This document shows, in pieces, positions 12,050 to 23,025 of a DNA stretch of 64,000 bases; the stretch's first letter is position 1, and each line of letters begins with the position of its first letter. The DNA is taken from the NCBI RefSeq assembly GCF_000143415.4, contig NW_003314412.1, forward strand, positions 186,494 through 250,493. Reading direction: 5' to 3'. The DNA comes from Selaginella moellendorffii (lineage: Eukaryota > Streptophyta > Lycopodiopsida > Selaginellales > Selaginellaceae). Below the pieces are notes generated by a model that had not been told where the DNA came from, ran no database searches, and saw only the letters and a list, made by a program, of their open reading frames with translations. The translations under genes were made by a program, and so were the position numbers.

Positions 12050-12390
12050 AAATTCTTTTCTAATTGGTTAAAAGTCTTAAGATACTTAAAGTTAAATATC
12101 TTTTGGGTTTAAATAATACTAGGCTAGGTGACCTTTTAGTCTGAATCGAAATTCAGGAGTTTATATAGGGCTCAAGAGTTACAATTACCCATTATATATA
12201 GTTATAGAGGAGAAAAATTTCCTTCTTTTAATCGGTTAAAGGTTTTGGGATACTTAAAGCTAAATATTATTAGTTTGAATAGTACTGGACCAGATGACCT
12301 CCTGATCTGAATCCAAATTCAAAAGCTTATATAGGACTCAAGAGTTACAATTACCTATCATGCATAGCTATAGAGGAGAAAAATCCACTT
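12050..12390. repeat. Tandem duplication of about 165 bp
   Basis: Two diverged copies, about 12,050-12,220 and 12,225-12,390, each end in a match to TATAGAGGAGAAAAAT. Both copies share, in reverse orientation, similarity to the 3' flank of the Alfin-like gene near 18,600. Confidence 0.6.
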
Positions 12391-13180
12391 CTCTCAATCT
12401 AACTTGAGTAATGACTTCTTTATTCATGTTTTACACTCTTTTTCTTTTAAGATAGGCAATTTTGTAATAGTAGGTTGTAAACAAGATGAAGCTATATATC
12501 AAAATATATTTCTTTATCTTAATTGTTGCTCTTAAACCTTTTCTAATCGGTTTGTAGTCATACAAATATTACAAGTAGTGACTTGTTATACAAATTAAAT
12601 CTTAAGTTCTTAAACTCTTGGATAAAAATATCTTAAACTTCTCAAATATTGGTAGTATCTATGATTAGAGTGGTAACACTATGCAATAGAATGGCTATCA
12701 AGGATGTGATGTTAAAATATACTATCCATGATCTTTAGTGCTTTTTTCTTACACCAAGCACTATTGCTTTAATTGTTAGATTTTGAATGGATGGATTACA
12801 TCTAAAGGCTATCTGATGTGAGAGAATTTATTCTTGTGCTTGGTTTAGAAAGTTTGAAGATTGTGGAGTGACACATAGTTGTGATGGGAGGAGCAATTGT
12901 AAAATGAACTTCCAGCTCATACATACTTAATTACCTTGCTCAATATTAAAAATTAACTTATCTATAAAAGTCATTAAAGTGTCATAGAAAGAGGTAATAA
13001 CCTCTAGGTGAAAACCTAAGCTCTGAAAAATCAGCTTATAATGCTAGTTAAATAGTGATTATCATCACTATCTTGTTTCAGAGAGAAAATACAAATGTCA
13101 CACAACCATCTCAATTAGATTGTTGAAAACAAGTAATTATATCAAACCATTTGCTATAACCAAATATATCAAAATATAAA
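12280..13180 (+). repeat. Left arm of a long imperfect inverted repeat
   Basis: This stretch matches, in reverse complement, 15,110-15,770. Landmarks are the block around 12,975-13,020 (about 50 bp, clear match to 15,275-15,320) and the block 13,130-13,175 (match to 15,115-15,160). The left arm carries about 170 bp not present in the right arm (12,600-12,770). The arms are best explained as two copies of one decayed retroelement family in opposite orientation. Confidence 0.7.
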
Positions 13181-13184
13181 AGGC

Positions 13185-13420
13185 CTCAACTATAAAATCA
13201 TCATTATAGAGGATATGGTTTGAATAAGAAATTCTATCTGATAAAAAAATGTTTAATAAAAAAATTTTATCCAACAAATCAATAATGCTTTACTCCTTAT
13301 TAACAATTCATCAGGAAAATTTTTATTAAATTAAACACCTTTAAACTACAAAAATAAGAAGAAATTTATACAATTAACTCCTTTAACTATCATTCTTTTA
13401 AATTTTATACTTTGCTTTGG
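13185..13420 (+). repeat. Uninterrupted relative of the gypsy insertion site
   Basis: The sequence around 13,190-13,290 aligns with 4,815-4,848 joined directly to 10,165-10,250, that is, the two flanks of the gypsy element without the element. It preserves GGATATGGTTTGAATAAGAA across the insertion point. Confidence 0.8.
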
Positions 13421-13529
13421 GTGCTATCTCATCATAATAGAGAGCAAAAAGAGCTTCAGTAAATTATTTTTTAAAATCTCATTTGCAAATAATGAACTTT
13501 ATTAGATTGTTTTTCAAACCCTTATCCAC

Positions 13530-14370
13530 ATTTGCGAGGGTGATGAACAGAAAATAACCTTTCGTACTTGTTATAGTTATTTTGAGTACACAGTGATGCA
13601 TTTTTATTTAACTAACACTTTTATTGTTATTTACATATAATAAATAATATACTTTATAAGTTTTTTAATCCCTTTATTATCATCTATTTTGATAACATTA
13701 TTATCTTCTCTGACACTTAAGAAGAACATAACCATCATATTCATATTTTTCTTTAGTATCTTCAATAATGTAAGTTTTTTATAAAGTCGTAAAAAATGTT
13801 ATTTTGATTAAAATTCAATAGAATTTTCTGGGTATATTATTTCCTTATGCAAAATTATTATAAATAATGCTAACGTTTTTACTATTCATAAGTGGCAATA
13901 AAAAAATTTTATACTTGATTTTCAATATTTTCTTAATTTTATAAACTTTTACAAACACTTCATTTAGAACTTTTTCAAAATCACTCTGCTTTTTACATGA
14001 CTTGCTAAAACAATACAACTTTTATTTAGTTTTATTTACTTCTGCTGTAATTCTTATCCATCTGTATAATATAGAGCCATATTTTGTTAAAATAGATGTT
14101 TCAAATTTTGATTTATGTGCTATTTTGTTGTAAGAGAAACCAAATAGTGAGTTTAACTTAATTATTTTTTATAATCTCACATACATTTGAGAGAAACAAT
14201 TTTTTATACTTGTTATGGCCATTTTGAGTATATAGTGATGTTTTTTGGTTTAACTAACACTTCTGTTGTTTCTCAATATATGGTAAATAACACTTTTATA
14301 ATTTTTGTGATCTTTTTATTATTATTTAATTTGATAATATTCTTATTTTCTTTGAAACTTTGAATTTCCT
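13530..14370 (+). mobile_element. Two decayed gypsy reverse-transcriptase fragments, plus strand
   Basis: At about 13,545-13,740 the plus strand reads TFRTCYSYFEYTVM..LTNT, and at about 14,195-14,370 it reads TCYGHFEYIVMFFGLTNTS. Both are degraded forms of the gypsy RT block around the FGLTNAP motif. Stops and shifts abound. No intact gene is present. Confidence 0.6.
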
Positions 14371-14689
14371 TAACAAAAACAGTTTTATATTGTTTGGGTA
14401 GATTAGAACTAAAATGGAAGTACATATAAACTTTAAAAAGTCAAAAAAAGTTTTAGCAGTTGAAAACCATACAAAAGTAACATCTTTTATAATGGAATTA
14501 TGTTAGAAGGAGAATAATTTTTTAGAAGTCTTAAATAAAATGCCAATAAAAGTTTACAGAGCCAAAGAAGTATTAAGCATCACAAATAGAAATTGAGTTT
14601 TGCCATTCAAGAATGGTGAAAACCTTAGCAAAATGTTATATAAGGAAATAATAAAGCTAAAAAACTCTATTAAATTTTAATTAAAATAA

Positions 14690-15140
14690 CATTTCTCTAA
14701 CTTTTTAGAAAATGCCATATTTTTTAAAGTGCTAGAGAACAAATTAAACATGATGGTTATGCTCTTCCTAAGTTTAAGAGAAGATAAGAATGTCATCAAG
14801 ATAGATAATAATAAAAAGATAAAGAAAATCACGAAAAATATCATTTTCCATATATCAAAAAATAATAAAGGAATTGGCCAAATATAAAATTATTAGCATA
14901 TATTTAAAGTGGTTATAACAAGTGTAAAAGGGTATTTTTTATTTATAACCTCCCAAATAAAGATGAGGTTGTAAGCACCACACAGATCAATTTTCATGAA
15001 AAACTAGGCCTTGAAGAGCTGCTTCAACATCTAAAGGATAATCAAAGTCATAAAATAGTGACTTGTAATAGTCCACAACCAAATGAAAAGCCCCATCCTT
15101 CATTTATGTTTTGACATATTTGGTTATAGCAAATGATTTG
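14690..15140 (-). mobile_element. Longest decayed gypsy reverse-transcriptase copy, minus strand
   Basis: Read on the minus strand, pieces in shifting frames give a D-G-A..L-V-V-D-Y block, then KIDLCGAYNL, then the ITTLN..PIPLLFFD region and a degraded YLDD block. This is the RT order from fingers to palm in one orientation, so this copy is more continuous than the others. It continues into the right arm of the inverted repeat. Confidence 0.6.
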
Positions 15141-15770
15141 ATATAATTACTTGCTTTCAACATTTTAATTGAGATGGTTGTATGACATTTATATTTACCC
15201 TCACAAATAAGTTAATGCTATTTAAGCATAAGATCACTATTTAACTAGCAAGCAGATTTTGTAGAGCCTAGGTTTTCACCTAGGGAGAACTAGAGATTAT
15301 CACCTCTTTCTATGACACTTTAATGACTTTCATAAATATAGTGTACAGCAAGCTGATTTCTAATATTGAGCAAGTTAATCAATTGTTGATGGGCTGGAAA
15401 GTTCATTTGGCAATTGTTCCTCTCTATTGTAACAATGAGTCATTCCATAGTCTTCAAACTTTCTAAACTAAACACAAAAAGAAATTCTGCCACATTAGAT
15501 AACCTTTAAATTTAAAATATCCATTCAAAATCTAATAATTAATGTATATAACAAGTAATTGTTTGTAGACAACAAATCAATTTGAAAAGCAACAGTTACA
15601 TAAATATATTCTTATATAACTTCATTATCCTACTGTTACAAAACTGCCCAGCTTAAGAGAAAGAGAGTGTATAACACAAACAAAGAGGTTCACTTCTCAA
15701 GGCAGCTTGAGAGAAGTAGATTTTTCTCCTCTATAACTGTGCATAATGAACAATTATAACTCTTGAGCCC
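15110..15770 (-). repeat. Right arm of the long imperfect inverted repeat
   Basis: Reverse complement of 12,280-13,180 with gaps. About 1.9 kb of decayed RT sequence separates the arms. Its outer end merges into sequence derived from the 3' end of the Alfin-like gene (from about 15,640). Confidence 0.7.
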
Positions 15771-16245
15771 TGTTGTGGTACCATAGTACTTATGTTAAGG
15801 TGAATGCAAGTAAGGCCACAACCTTGCTTACATTCACCTTGACACAGCTACTGTGGTACTACTTCTAGCACGACTTTGCAAGTGATCTGGCCTTGCTTGC
15901 ATTATTTTGACATAGCTACCATGGTACCATTTCTAGCATGAGCTGCAAGCAATCCAAAACTGGGACGTGTTGTCAACAACGCAACACATCTTAGTCTTGG
16001 ATCACTTGCAACTTGCGCAAATCATGAGGATCAACACAAATCTCACAAAATGCCTCCTTATCCTCCTCAGAGTTCTCTTCCACCTCTTCTTCCTCTTCTT
16101 CATCCTCTTTCTTTCACCACCTGTTGTTGTTGCTGCTGCTGCGAGCAACTTACATGCTGAAGATCTTCATGAATCTTTGGAATTTCGAGCAAAAGAAAGA
16201 AAAACCTTTTTTTCTCTTAGTTTTGCTGCTAAAAAAACCAAAAAT
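15640..16245 (-). pseudogene. Partial copy of the Alfin-like gene 3' end
   Basis: The stretch parallels 18,500-18,995 (3' flank, last exon and part of the preceding exon of the intact Alfin-like gene), in the same orientation. The PHD-finger part is recognisable at about 15,800-16,060, but with insertions (a repeated AAGGTGAATGCAAG-type piece) and a broken frame. The acidic run and the Asn/Ser run before the PHD finger are also visible (about 16,070-16,150). The Zn ligands no longer lie in one frame, so it is a dead, truncated duplicate. Confidence 0.8.
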
Positions 16246-16617
16246 CTGCTTAAAGCCAAAAACTTCAACCTTGAGAAGACCTGGATAGCTAAATCTCAGC
16301 TAGCTAGGGCAAATTTCTCTACTCATGTCATAAGTGTGGTGCTTGGAAACTATAGTTTTGTCGCGATCCAAGATCATCCAACTGCTGACTACCTGGATTC
16401 CCATCATAATAGAGCATTGATTCCCATCACAATAGAGTGTTTTCCCCAGAGATCCCTCTATCTCTTCCCTTCCCAGCAACAGCCACAAGTAAGCTGCTCA
16501 CTTCTCAAATTCTTCATATACATTGAAGCACTGATTGAACACCCAGACCATAGGAGACTGGATTGATTTTTTTGACTAATTCAAGGGTTTGCGCCGCACT
16601 TAGGGGTTTTGTTAGCG

Positions 16618-18324
16618 ATGTCGAGCGCGGGCGCGACAGTGAAGGCACCAGATGGTCGCGTGATCCTGCATGCACATGCCTATCCGGGCGCGGTGGTGGC
16701 TCATGTCTTGAGGACCCTGGAGCTGGATGGTTGGAAAGGCTATCTCATTTCTGATTCGGGGAGACGATTGCTTCTCGATACTCCAGTTGCGGATGGATTT
16801 ACGTGCACTTTCATCCAGGTGAGTGCACTTTTGCGTGTTTTACTACCGCATCTGTGTTGATGCCTTTGTTTGCAGACGGAGCCTGCGGACAACGAGTGGA
16901 TCAGGCGCCATAAGAAGCTGCGTTCTGCACCTGAAGTGGCACAGTCCCTTTCGGAAATGCGCCAGCATCTGGGAACAGATGATCCAATTTACAACCTTGG
17001 GCGGACCTCTGCACTCACCACACCTCTCGTGCTGGTGAGCAAGGCATTCGGCTGCTACGCCAGGCTTTTCAGGTGCCATTCTCCAAGTACAAGGGACTGG
17101 GAGTTCGTGAAGGATATGATGGACGGGATGAGTGCTTATTATGACGACGAACGAGCTCGGCAGCACGCCTTTACTCTGTTACTGGAGAATTACATCAACT
17201 TCAGCTGTCCTGGTATGTGCTTTCGATTCAAGGAAGCTCGTCCGGGCGAGTCCGAACCAGATATTTTGGTGGAGGCATATGTTGCGGAAGAATGGTTGCT
17301 GATAGCGATTGTTGAGGTTAAGCCAGAGAGTGGCTTCAATGGAGATCCTAGAGTCGAATTGGCCAAGTACTATGCAGATGCTACGGTTGAGAAGAGACGT
17401 ATGCGGCACTGGAGTTTTGAGCGGTCTTGCTGCCCGGTTCTAGCATTGGAACTTGTTGGTCCGCTTCTGAGAGTTGGCGGTCTTGCTCATTTCACGGACA
17501 AGCCGGCTCACGAGCCGTTTACGCCGTTCCTACACATGCTCAAGTACCTCCAAGATGAAGACCACCTTCAACTCCTTTCCAGAGCCTTAGCTGCCATTCC
17601 AGCGACAATCAGCTCTTTAGTGCAGTCCTACGTGACTCTCAGCGGCTTGCAGGTGCAACACGGGCCGCGGAGGGACCCGTCCATCGACTTCCCGTACTTC
17701 ATCACGGATGCACGGGCTCCGGTGGTCATTCGGTTTGTACGCGAGAGTAACTCGCTGCAAACGAGGGAGCAGCAGCTTGTGTTCTATACGCGGAATGCTG
17801 CTGGTGAACGAAAGATCGTCAAGTTCTGCCAGAGATATGGCTTGCAGGTGCACCAGCAATGGGCCGAGGATGGCTATGCTCCCCGTTTCCAGCACCAGGG
17901 TCTTGATGGAGGCTGGCTGGTGATTTCCATGGACTACTATGCTGCAGAGGATGGGTGGCGGCCAGTGACAGAGCTCGACCCGCGAGAGATGGTTGCTGGT
18001 CATGGAAATGCTGTGGAGGAGGCTAACAAATACAGGTTGGCGCCTTCGGACTGGGAAGAGTGCAAGATGGCAGTGAAGAATGCGTATCAGGTATTGCATT
18101 CTCGGTACCCGCTCTGGGTTCACGGTGATCTAAGGAGGCAAAACATCTTCTACAATGTCAAGACTTCCCAGGTGGCCTTTATTGATTTCGATTGGGCCGG
18201 CGTCCATGGCAAAGAACGATATCCACTCTGGATAAATCCGCTACTACAGTGGCCCCCTAGAGTCAAAGCGGGTGGGATCATCCTTGCTGAGCATGATCAA
18301 CAGCTCCTTGATATTGAGCTTTGA
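16618..18324 (+). CDS. Crinkler-like protein: PD-(D/E)XK nuclease-like core plus kinase domain
   Basis: Two exons, 16618-16818 and 16876-18324 (57-bp intron), give 549 residues. Residues 1-67 form a small header with alternating strands, in the place where Crinkler-type effectors carry a ubiquitin-like header. Residues about 140-280 contain EPDILVEA..IAIVEVK, with D196, E214 and K216 spaced as in PD-(D/E)XK nucleases, followed by an A-K-Y-Y-A helix. The C-terminal half is kinase-like: IVKF (K383) then YG..H and G-Y-A-P, HGDLRRQNI (H483, D485, N490) and FIDFD (D504). This nuclease-kinase pairing is established for Crinkler-type (CR) effectors and relatives found across eukaryotes. Activity and role, such as self versus non-self conflict or signalling, are inference. 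The start is the first ATG in frame; the upstream part of the frame lacks another. A pure kinase with a structural REase-like domain is the alternative. Confidence 0.72.
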
Positions 18325-18622
18325 TTGAGTTGTTCCTTTTTTTGACAATGGCATTAAGTTGTTTCTTCTATTGCAAAAAAAAAATTGTAATTCTTATAGA
18401 GATCTTATGATAGATTAAGATGTTATTTCCTTCTCTATCTTTTACCTTGGGGAAAACTGGGAAGCTGTTACAAAACTGGCTGGACAAAGCCCAGGAAAAG
18501 AAAAAGAAAAAGAGAGACAGAGAGTGTACATACAAGAACAAAGAGGAGAAAGAGAGCACTCACTCACCATCCAAGAGTGAACACAAGTGGAGATTTTTCT
18601 CCTCCACGGCTCAATGGATCAA

Positions 18623-19613
18623 TCAGTGGCGAGCTCTTTTCTTGGCACAGGATGGGCAATTGTAGCTCTTGATCCCGGCAGCCTTGCTTGCATTCACCTT
18701 TACGCAGCTACCGTGGTACCACTTCCGGCACGAGTCGCACGCGATCCAAAACTGGGACGTGTTGTGAGGATCAGCACAAATCCCACAAAACGCCTCCTCT
18801 TCCTCCTCCTCAGAGTTCTCTTCCACCTCTTCTTCGTCTTGCTCCTCCTCTTCCTCGTCCTCGTCCTCCTCTTTCTTTCTCCGCCTGTTGCTGTTGTTGC
18901 TGCTGCCGCGAGCAGCCTGGACAAAAAGAACTCATGCTTAAGATCTTCACGAAACTTTGGAACTTCGAGCGAAAGAAAGAAAACCTTTTTGCTCTTGGTT
19001 TTGCTGCTGGATTTATTCGCGGGCTTGGCGAGGACCTCGTGAATAGTGGGGAGATTGTTTATCATTCCGAAAAGCCGCTGCCTGCATGGGATGGAGTTGA
19101 GTGAGCAACGCAAAATCAATCAAAGAAATGCGCAAGAAAACATGAAAGAAAGAACAAGCTTGCATACCTGTCCGCTTTGTGCAACCGCGCAGCGTGATAG
19201 AACGCGACCGAGTAGAGCCACGAGTCGCTGTGTACCGCAACCAAAATCAGCCAGTCCGTTCTCTTCATTCCATCCTTCGCGAAATTAATTCCCAGCGAAG
19301 GCTCCGGGAGCTCGGGCGGGACTTCTTCCACTGGCAGGGTCACTTTCCACTCTCCATCGGGTAGGCCATACAGGCACAGGTCCTTGACTGGAACAAACAA
19401 GAATTTCTTCGCGAAATCAAATCGACCGTGTGAAGCACAAACCTGGATCGCATTCGTCGCAAAAGATCGAGACATCTACGCGAGAAAAAATTCAAGACCG
19501 AGATGAGAGAATGGATCGATCAAAATCCTACCCGTTGTGAGCGCCTTGACGATCCCCGCGCGCCTGCCCCGGAAATCCTCGAAGATCGCCTCCACAGTCG
19601 CGGGCGACTCCAT
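18623..19613 (-). CDS. Alfin1-like PHD-finger histone reader
   Basis: Five exons on the minus strand, 19613-19532, 19475-19443, 19387-19168, 19081-18985 and 18916-18623, give 241 residues with all phases consistent. The N-terminal Alfin domain is clear ([19 protein letters not shown], then [30 protein letters not shown] and [12 protein letters not shown]). A variable Ser/Asn and Asp/Glu-rich linker follows. The C-terminal PHD finger has Cys4-His-Cys3 ligands (FCGIC..ACDSC..WYHGSC..CPSC). Plant Alfin-like proteins bind H3K4me3 through this finger and act in the nucleus. Length matches the family (about 240-260). It is divergent from the R3H gene, with 279 bp between the starts. A broken partial copy lies 2.4 kb downstream. 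Confidence 0.95.
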
Positions 19614-19742
19614 CGTCACAAAAAACCCTAGCTACACCCAATCGCCCATGGGAATCGAACCATGCATCGGCGGGGCTCAATCCAAGCCCTTGGATCTGCA
19701 CTGGTAGCATCCAACGGTTGGGAAGCATTTTGCCCTTTAGGC

Positions 19743-19805
19743 ATGGCGGAGAAAGAACGCGACGAGCTGCGGTGGTGCTCCCTTGGCGCCGCTATCGCCC
19801 GGTAA
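19743..19805 (+). other. Possible upstream ORF in the leader of the R3H gene
   Basis: An ATG in good context (GGCATGGCG) opens a 20-codon frame ending in TAA. The stop overlaps a possible 5' splice donor (GTAAG at 19802). Splicing to the nearby acceptors (19844, 19850) does not put it in frame with the R3H protein, so it is either a uORF or part of a leader intron arrangement. Confidence 0.3.
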
Positions 19806-19892
19806 GATCTCTAGGTCGGCACTCCTGGCTGGATGATTGTCTAGGTCTAGGAGCTCTCCGCGGCGGCGTGGCGGCGGAGGCGGCGGCGATCT

Positions 19893-21199
19893 ATGGGGGA
19901 CCGCCAGATCGAAGTTGTCGGCGTTCGCGTCGACGATGGCCGGAAGATCCTCCTCGTCAAGCCGACCGTCGTCCCGCCCGAGATTGTGAGCGATCAGGTG
20001 GACAATTTCCTGCTAGAAGCGCTTCAAAACCCTCGCGATCGTCTCACAGGTACCAAATTCTCTAGCCTTCTTTCCGGAGCTTATAATCTCTATGCAGTTC
20101 TTCGATTGGAGCAGGAGATACAGAAGTTTGCCAAGAATGCCGAGGTCCAGCAGCTAGAATTCCAGCCGATGGGGTCTCCTTTCTGCCAGCTCGCGACACA
20201 GCGCGTTGCTCAGCACTATGGCTTGAAGACCAGCGTGGTGGAAAGCTCTGGTGGCGCTAGGATTCACGTCACGAAGAGCCTGGACGGAGAGAATCGCCAA
20301 AGTGGCATTCGCTTGGCTGATATTCCTCCAAGGGTGGCTCAAGCTCTACAGCCCAGAGTAGCGATCAAGCAAAGGGGTGCTCCGGCTGGTTACAGGGACA
20401 AGAGGAACTCCAAGGTGGATTCCAGCAAGAGTGTGGAGGAAAGGAAGGAGGAATACAACAGGGCGAGAGCGAGGATTTTTCAGGAGGATTCTAGCGACGA
20501 CGATAGCGTCAAAGATTGCTGCCACATCGAGGTGGTGAGGGTGGAGAACAAGGATGAAGCTGCGAAAGCCAACAAAGAGACGCGTGCCGAGACGACAGTG
20601 CCGAGGATCTGTACGAAAGACGACAAGGAGAACGTAAGGCGGATCTTCAAAGAAGAGAATGCGATCAAGCCAAAGCCGAGCACTCCAAACAGGGTGGCGA
20701 TCATCCGAGACCGTGAGAAGGATCGAAAGGACCCCGACTATGATCGAAGCTACGACAGGTAAGATTTCTTCACATCTTTTGAGATTAGCTCATGATCTTG
20801 GTTTGTAACAGGTATCTCCAGCGTTATGATCGCGGCTTTGGTGGTCTCATGGCTCATCCGGTCTCTCCGGCTTATAACACGCAATTCGACGCTTGCATCC
20901 AGCAGCCAGCTCAATCGCTGTGTTCTTCGTGGGTGTCGCCAACTTACAATCCAGCAGCGTCCTCTGGATCTCCGATCCAGATGGGAGGAACTCGAGGGTC
21001 TTTCGTCATGGACAGCACAAGCTACTCGAGCTACGCTCCATATCAATCCCAGGATCCCAGGTTCTTTCACGATGGATTTTTCTCCTCCTCATCCTCGTTC
21101 CAAGCGTTTAACACTCTGGAGGCTCCACAGCAGCACTACCAAATGGCCGTGCTTCCAAGCTACAACATGGTCAACTTGCACAGTCGGCAGCACTACTAA
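19893..21199 (+). CDS. R3H-SUZ domain RNA-binding protein
   Basis: Three exons, 19893-20049, 20098-20758 and 20812-21199, give 401 residues. The R3H domain spans about residues 36-100, with NPRDRLTVLRLEQEIQKF and the R-x3-H core RVAQH (88-92). R3H domains bind single-stranded nucleic acid. A SUZ motif (VEERKEEYNRARARIF, about 166-180) follows, itself an RNA-binding element. The C-terminal 130 residues are rich in Ser, Tyr, Gln and Pro and look disordered. The first intron is only 48 bp and in frame, so reading through it would insert 16 residues in the middle of the R3H helix; splicing restores the family pattern. The cytoplasmic mRNA-binding role is inferred from the family. Confidence 0.9.
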
Positions 21200-21584
21200 A
21201 AGCGAAGGCTTCCAAGAATTTTGGAGACGAAAAACGGGAGGCATTGTAAGACACTAATTTTTTTTCTTCGGACGGGAATGTACGTATAGTCTTCGAATAT
21301 GATTCTTTTATTCGCTGGAGATGCCAAATGATCAATCACGCATATGCCAATTCTTTTAACCGCCATGGTTTGTGTGGTTTGTGGTCTGAGATTCCAAAAG
21401 AAAGGATGGTGCATATCCACATCTCTAGGCAACATACAAGGGACCACCACCACCACCAAAATATTTCCAAACGAATGGTTTGGATGGCCGATTAAATCCT
21501 GGCCCTGGACTGACATACCAATGTGGAGTGTCTCTCGCATCACACATTTTTCCTTTGCTTTTTCCATACGTTTGAACGAGGGAC

Positions 21585-21835
21585 CACGTGTCGCCGAGGA
21601 AATATCCACGCAAAAGATCTTGGGCCGCCGTAGGGAGTGGTCAGGCCGTACTGGCGAGATTTGTTGACCACATTTTTTGCGATCCCGGTCCACGTCGGCG
21701 GGAAGTACGTGCCACGCGGCGCGATCAGGCCTTGGAAATCGAGTGGCTGCGAGCGCCCGGCAGAAATATCTGGCGGCGATTGGTCCGCCCGTGACACGTC
21801 GGAATTCCACGTGGCGGCTCCCTCGTGGCTATATA
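21585..21835 (+). promoter_or_regulatory. G-box-rich promoter with TATA box upstream of the B-box gene
   Basis: Two perfect CACGTG G-boxes lie at 21585-21590 and 21808-21813, with other ACGT-core sites between (near 21705 and 21795). A TATATA element at 21830-21835 sits about 150 bp upstream of the ATG at 21984. G-boxes are bound by bZIP and bHLH factors such as HY5/PIF types, which often control B-box genes. That regulation is inferred here. Confidence 0.6.
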
Positions 21836-21983
21836 GCTCCTCACGCAGTTGAATCGAACGAGGGAGCAAAAGGAAGAACAGAGGGAATTTGGCGGTCTTG
21901 GTGTCGCGCAACTTGCTGTTAGATCGATCACGGGCTTGTGGATGAGTGTTGGAGCAAGGCGCTGGTGATCTTGCGGGGATTCT

Positions 21984-22831
21984 ATGGAGAAATCCAGGGA
22001 TTGTGAGCTCTGCCAGGTGAGAGCGGCGGTGTATTGCTGCGCCGATGAAGCGTACCTGTGCTGGAAGTGTGATTCCAAGGTTCACGGGGCGAATTTCATC
22101 GTCGCCAGGCACTTGAGGTCGATTCTTTGCGGTCGATGCCATTCTCCCACGGCTGTTCTTGCGGAATCGTCGCCGCCGGGCCCTTGTTCTTCTCTGTGCC
22201 CTACTTGCGCTTGTCCAGCGTCCCTGGGCGATATTTCGGAGGATTCCATTCACAGCCAGCATTCTTCCACCATGGATCATGATCTAGCCGCGGAAGAGGA
22301 GGTTTCGTCCGCGGCGCCGAAGAGGGCTCGATCGAGCGAGCTAAGAACCAGATCTAGATCGCCGTCGCCGGATTCCGTGATTCCTGTTAGTAGGAAGCGC
22401 AAGAATGCGGCAATCGACGCGGCAGTGATCCCCACGCAGCAGCTGGTAAGGTCGATCAGGCCTTAATATTTTCAGGGATCTAAATCTCGGCATTTCTCTT
22501 GTAGGTAACGCTGGGGAGATTGGAGTGTGTTCTTCGCAACTGGGAGGGTGCTCTGGGGCTAGAGCCCTCGGATCACAGGGTTTCGCTGGCAATGCAGCTA
22601 TTGCGGAGGATTGCGGTGTCGATCAAGGTGAATCGGCTGCCAAAGCTGGATGCCCGCGCCGCGCTTGCCGTGTGCCTGTGGATCTCCCTCAAGCTCGAGC
22701 GTGATCGATTGTCGCGATCGATTCCTAGGGTTGATCTATTTGGGCGGTGCACGGGCATCGCTGCTGACGTCTTGCTCACTGTGGAGGCCAGGCTTTGCGA
22801 CGAGCTCTCCACGCCAAGAGTTTTCTTTTAA
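21984..22831 (+). CDS. B-box zinc-finger protein with cyclin-like C-terminal domain
   Basis: Two exons, 21984-22445 and 22505-22831, give 262 residues. One B-box is clear at residues about 7-50 (CELC..CCADEAYLCWKCDSKVH, with further His and Cys ligands). A second, much less regular Cys cluster follows (CGRC, then CPTC). The middle is Ser/Arg/Pro-rich with basic clusters that could be nuclear signals. After the intron, about 105 residues (LGRLECVLRNWEGAL, then LLRRIAVSIKVNRLP and AALAVCLWISLKLER) look like a helical cyclin box. I know of B-box proteins and cyclins separately, and this pairing is unusual to me. It is likely a nuclear regulator; whether it binds a CDK is unknown. Confidence 0.75.
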
Positions 22832-22845
22832 GAGAAAAAGATTTG

Positions 22846-22886
22846 GTGACGTGTCAAGTTGTGATGGACGTGTCCATGACGTGGCT
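22846..22886. promoter_or_regulatory. ACGT-core elements between the B-box and PFK genes
   Basis: TGACGTGTC and ATGACGTGGC lie within 40 bp. They are bZIP-type sites in form and could belong to the PFK promoter or the B-box 3' flank. No TATA box is evident before PFK. Confidence 0.3.
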
Positions 22887-23025
22887 TTTGTATTGTAACT
22901 GCCAGTAGGGCACCGTGACCGTCGGATGACGGGGCGTTAGGGCATGCGTAGTAAAGCGTGTTTATCCAACGGTCACGTCCTGCGAGGGAAAAAATTAGGG
23001 CTTTTTCAAATGTGGGCAACATGGT

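Noticed and set aside
15967..16566. A 199-codon plus-strand frame with a hydrophobic start
   Set aside because: It runs opposite to the dead Alfin-like copy. The Leu/Phe-rich part is the complement of its Glu-rich linker codons.
19636..19725. A tRNA-like stretch with a GGTTCGATTCC B-box on the minus strand
   Set aside because: The outer arms pair only roughly, the anticodon arm does not give a seven-base loop, and there is no good A-box. It may be a tRNA-derived scrap or chance.
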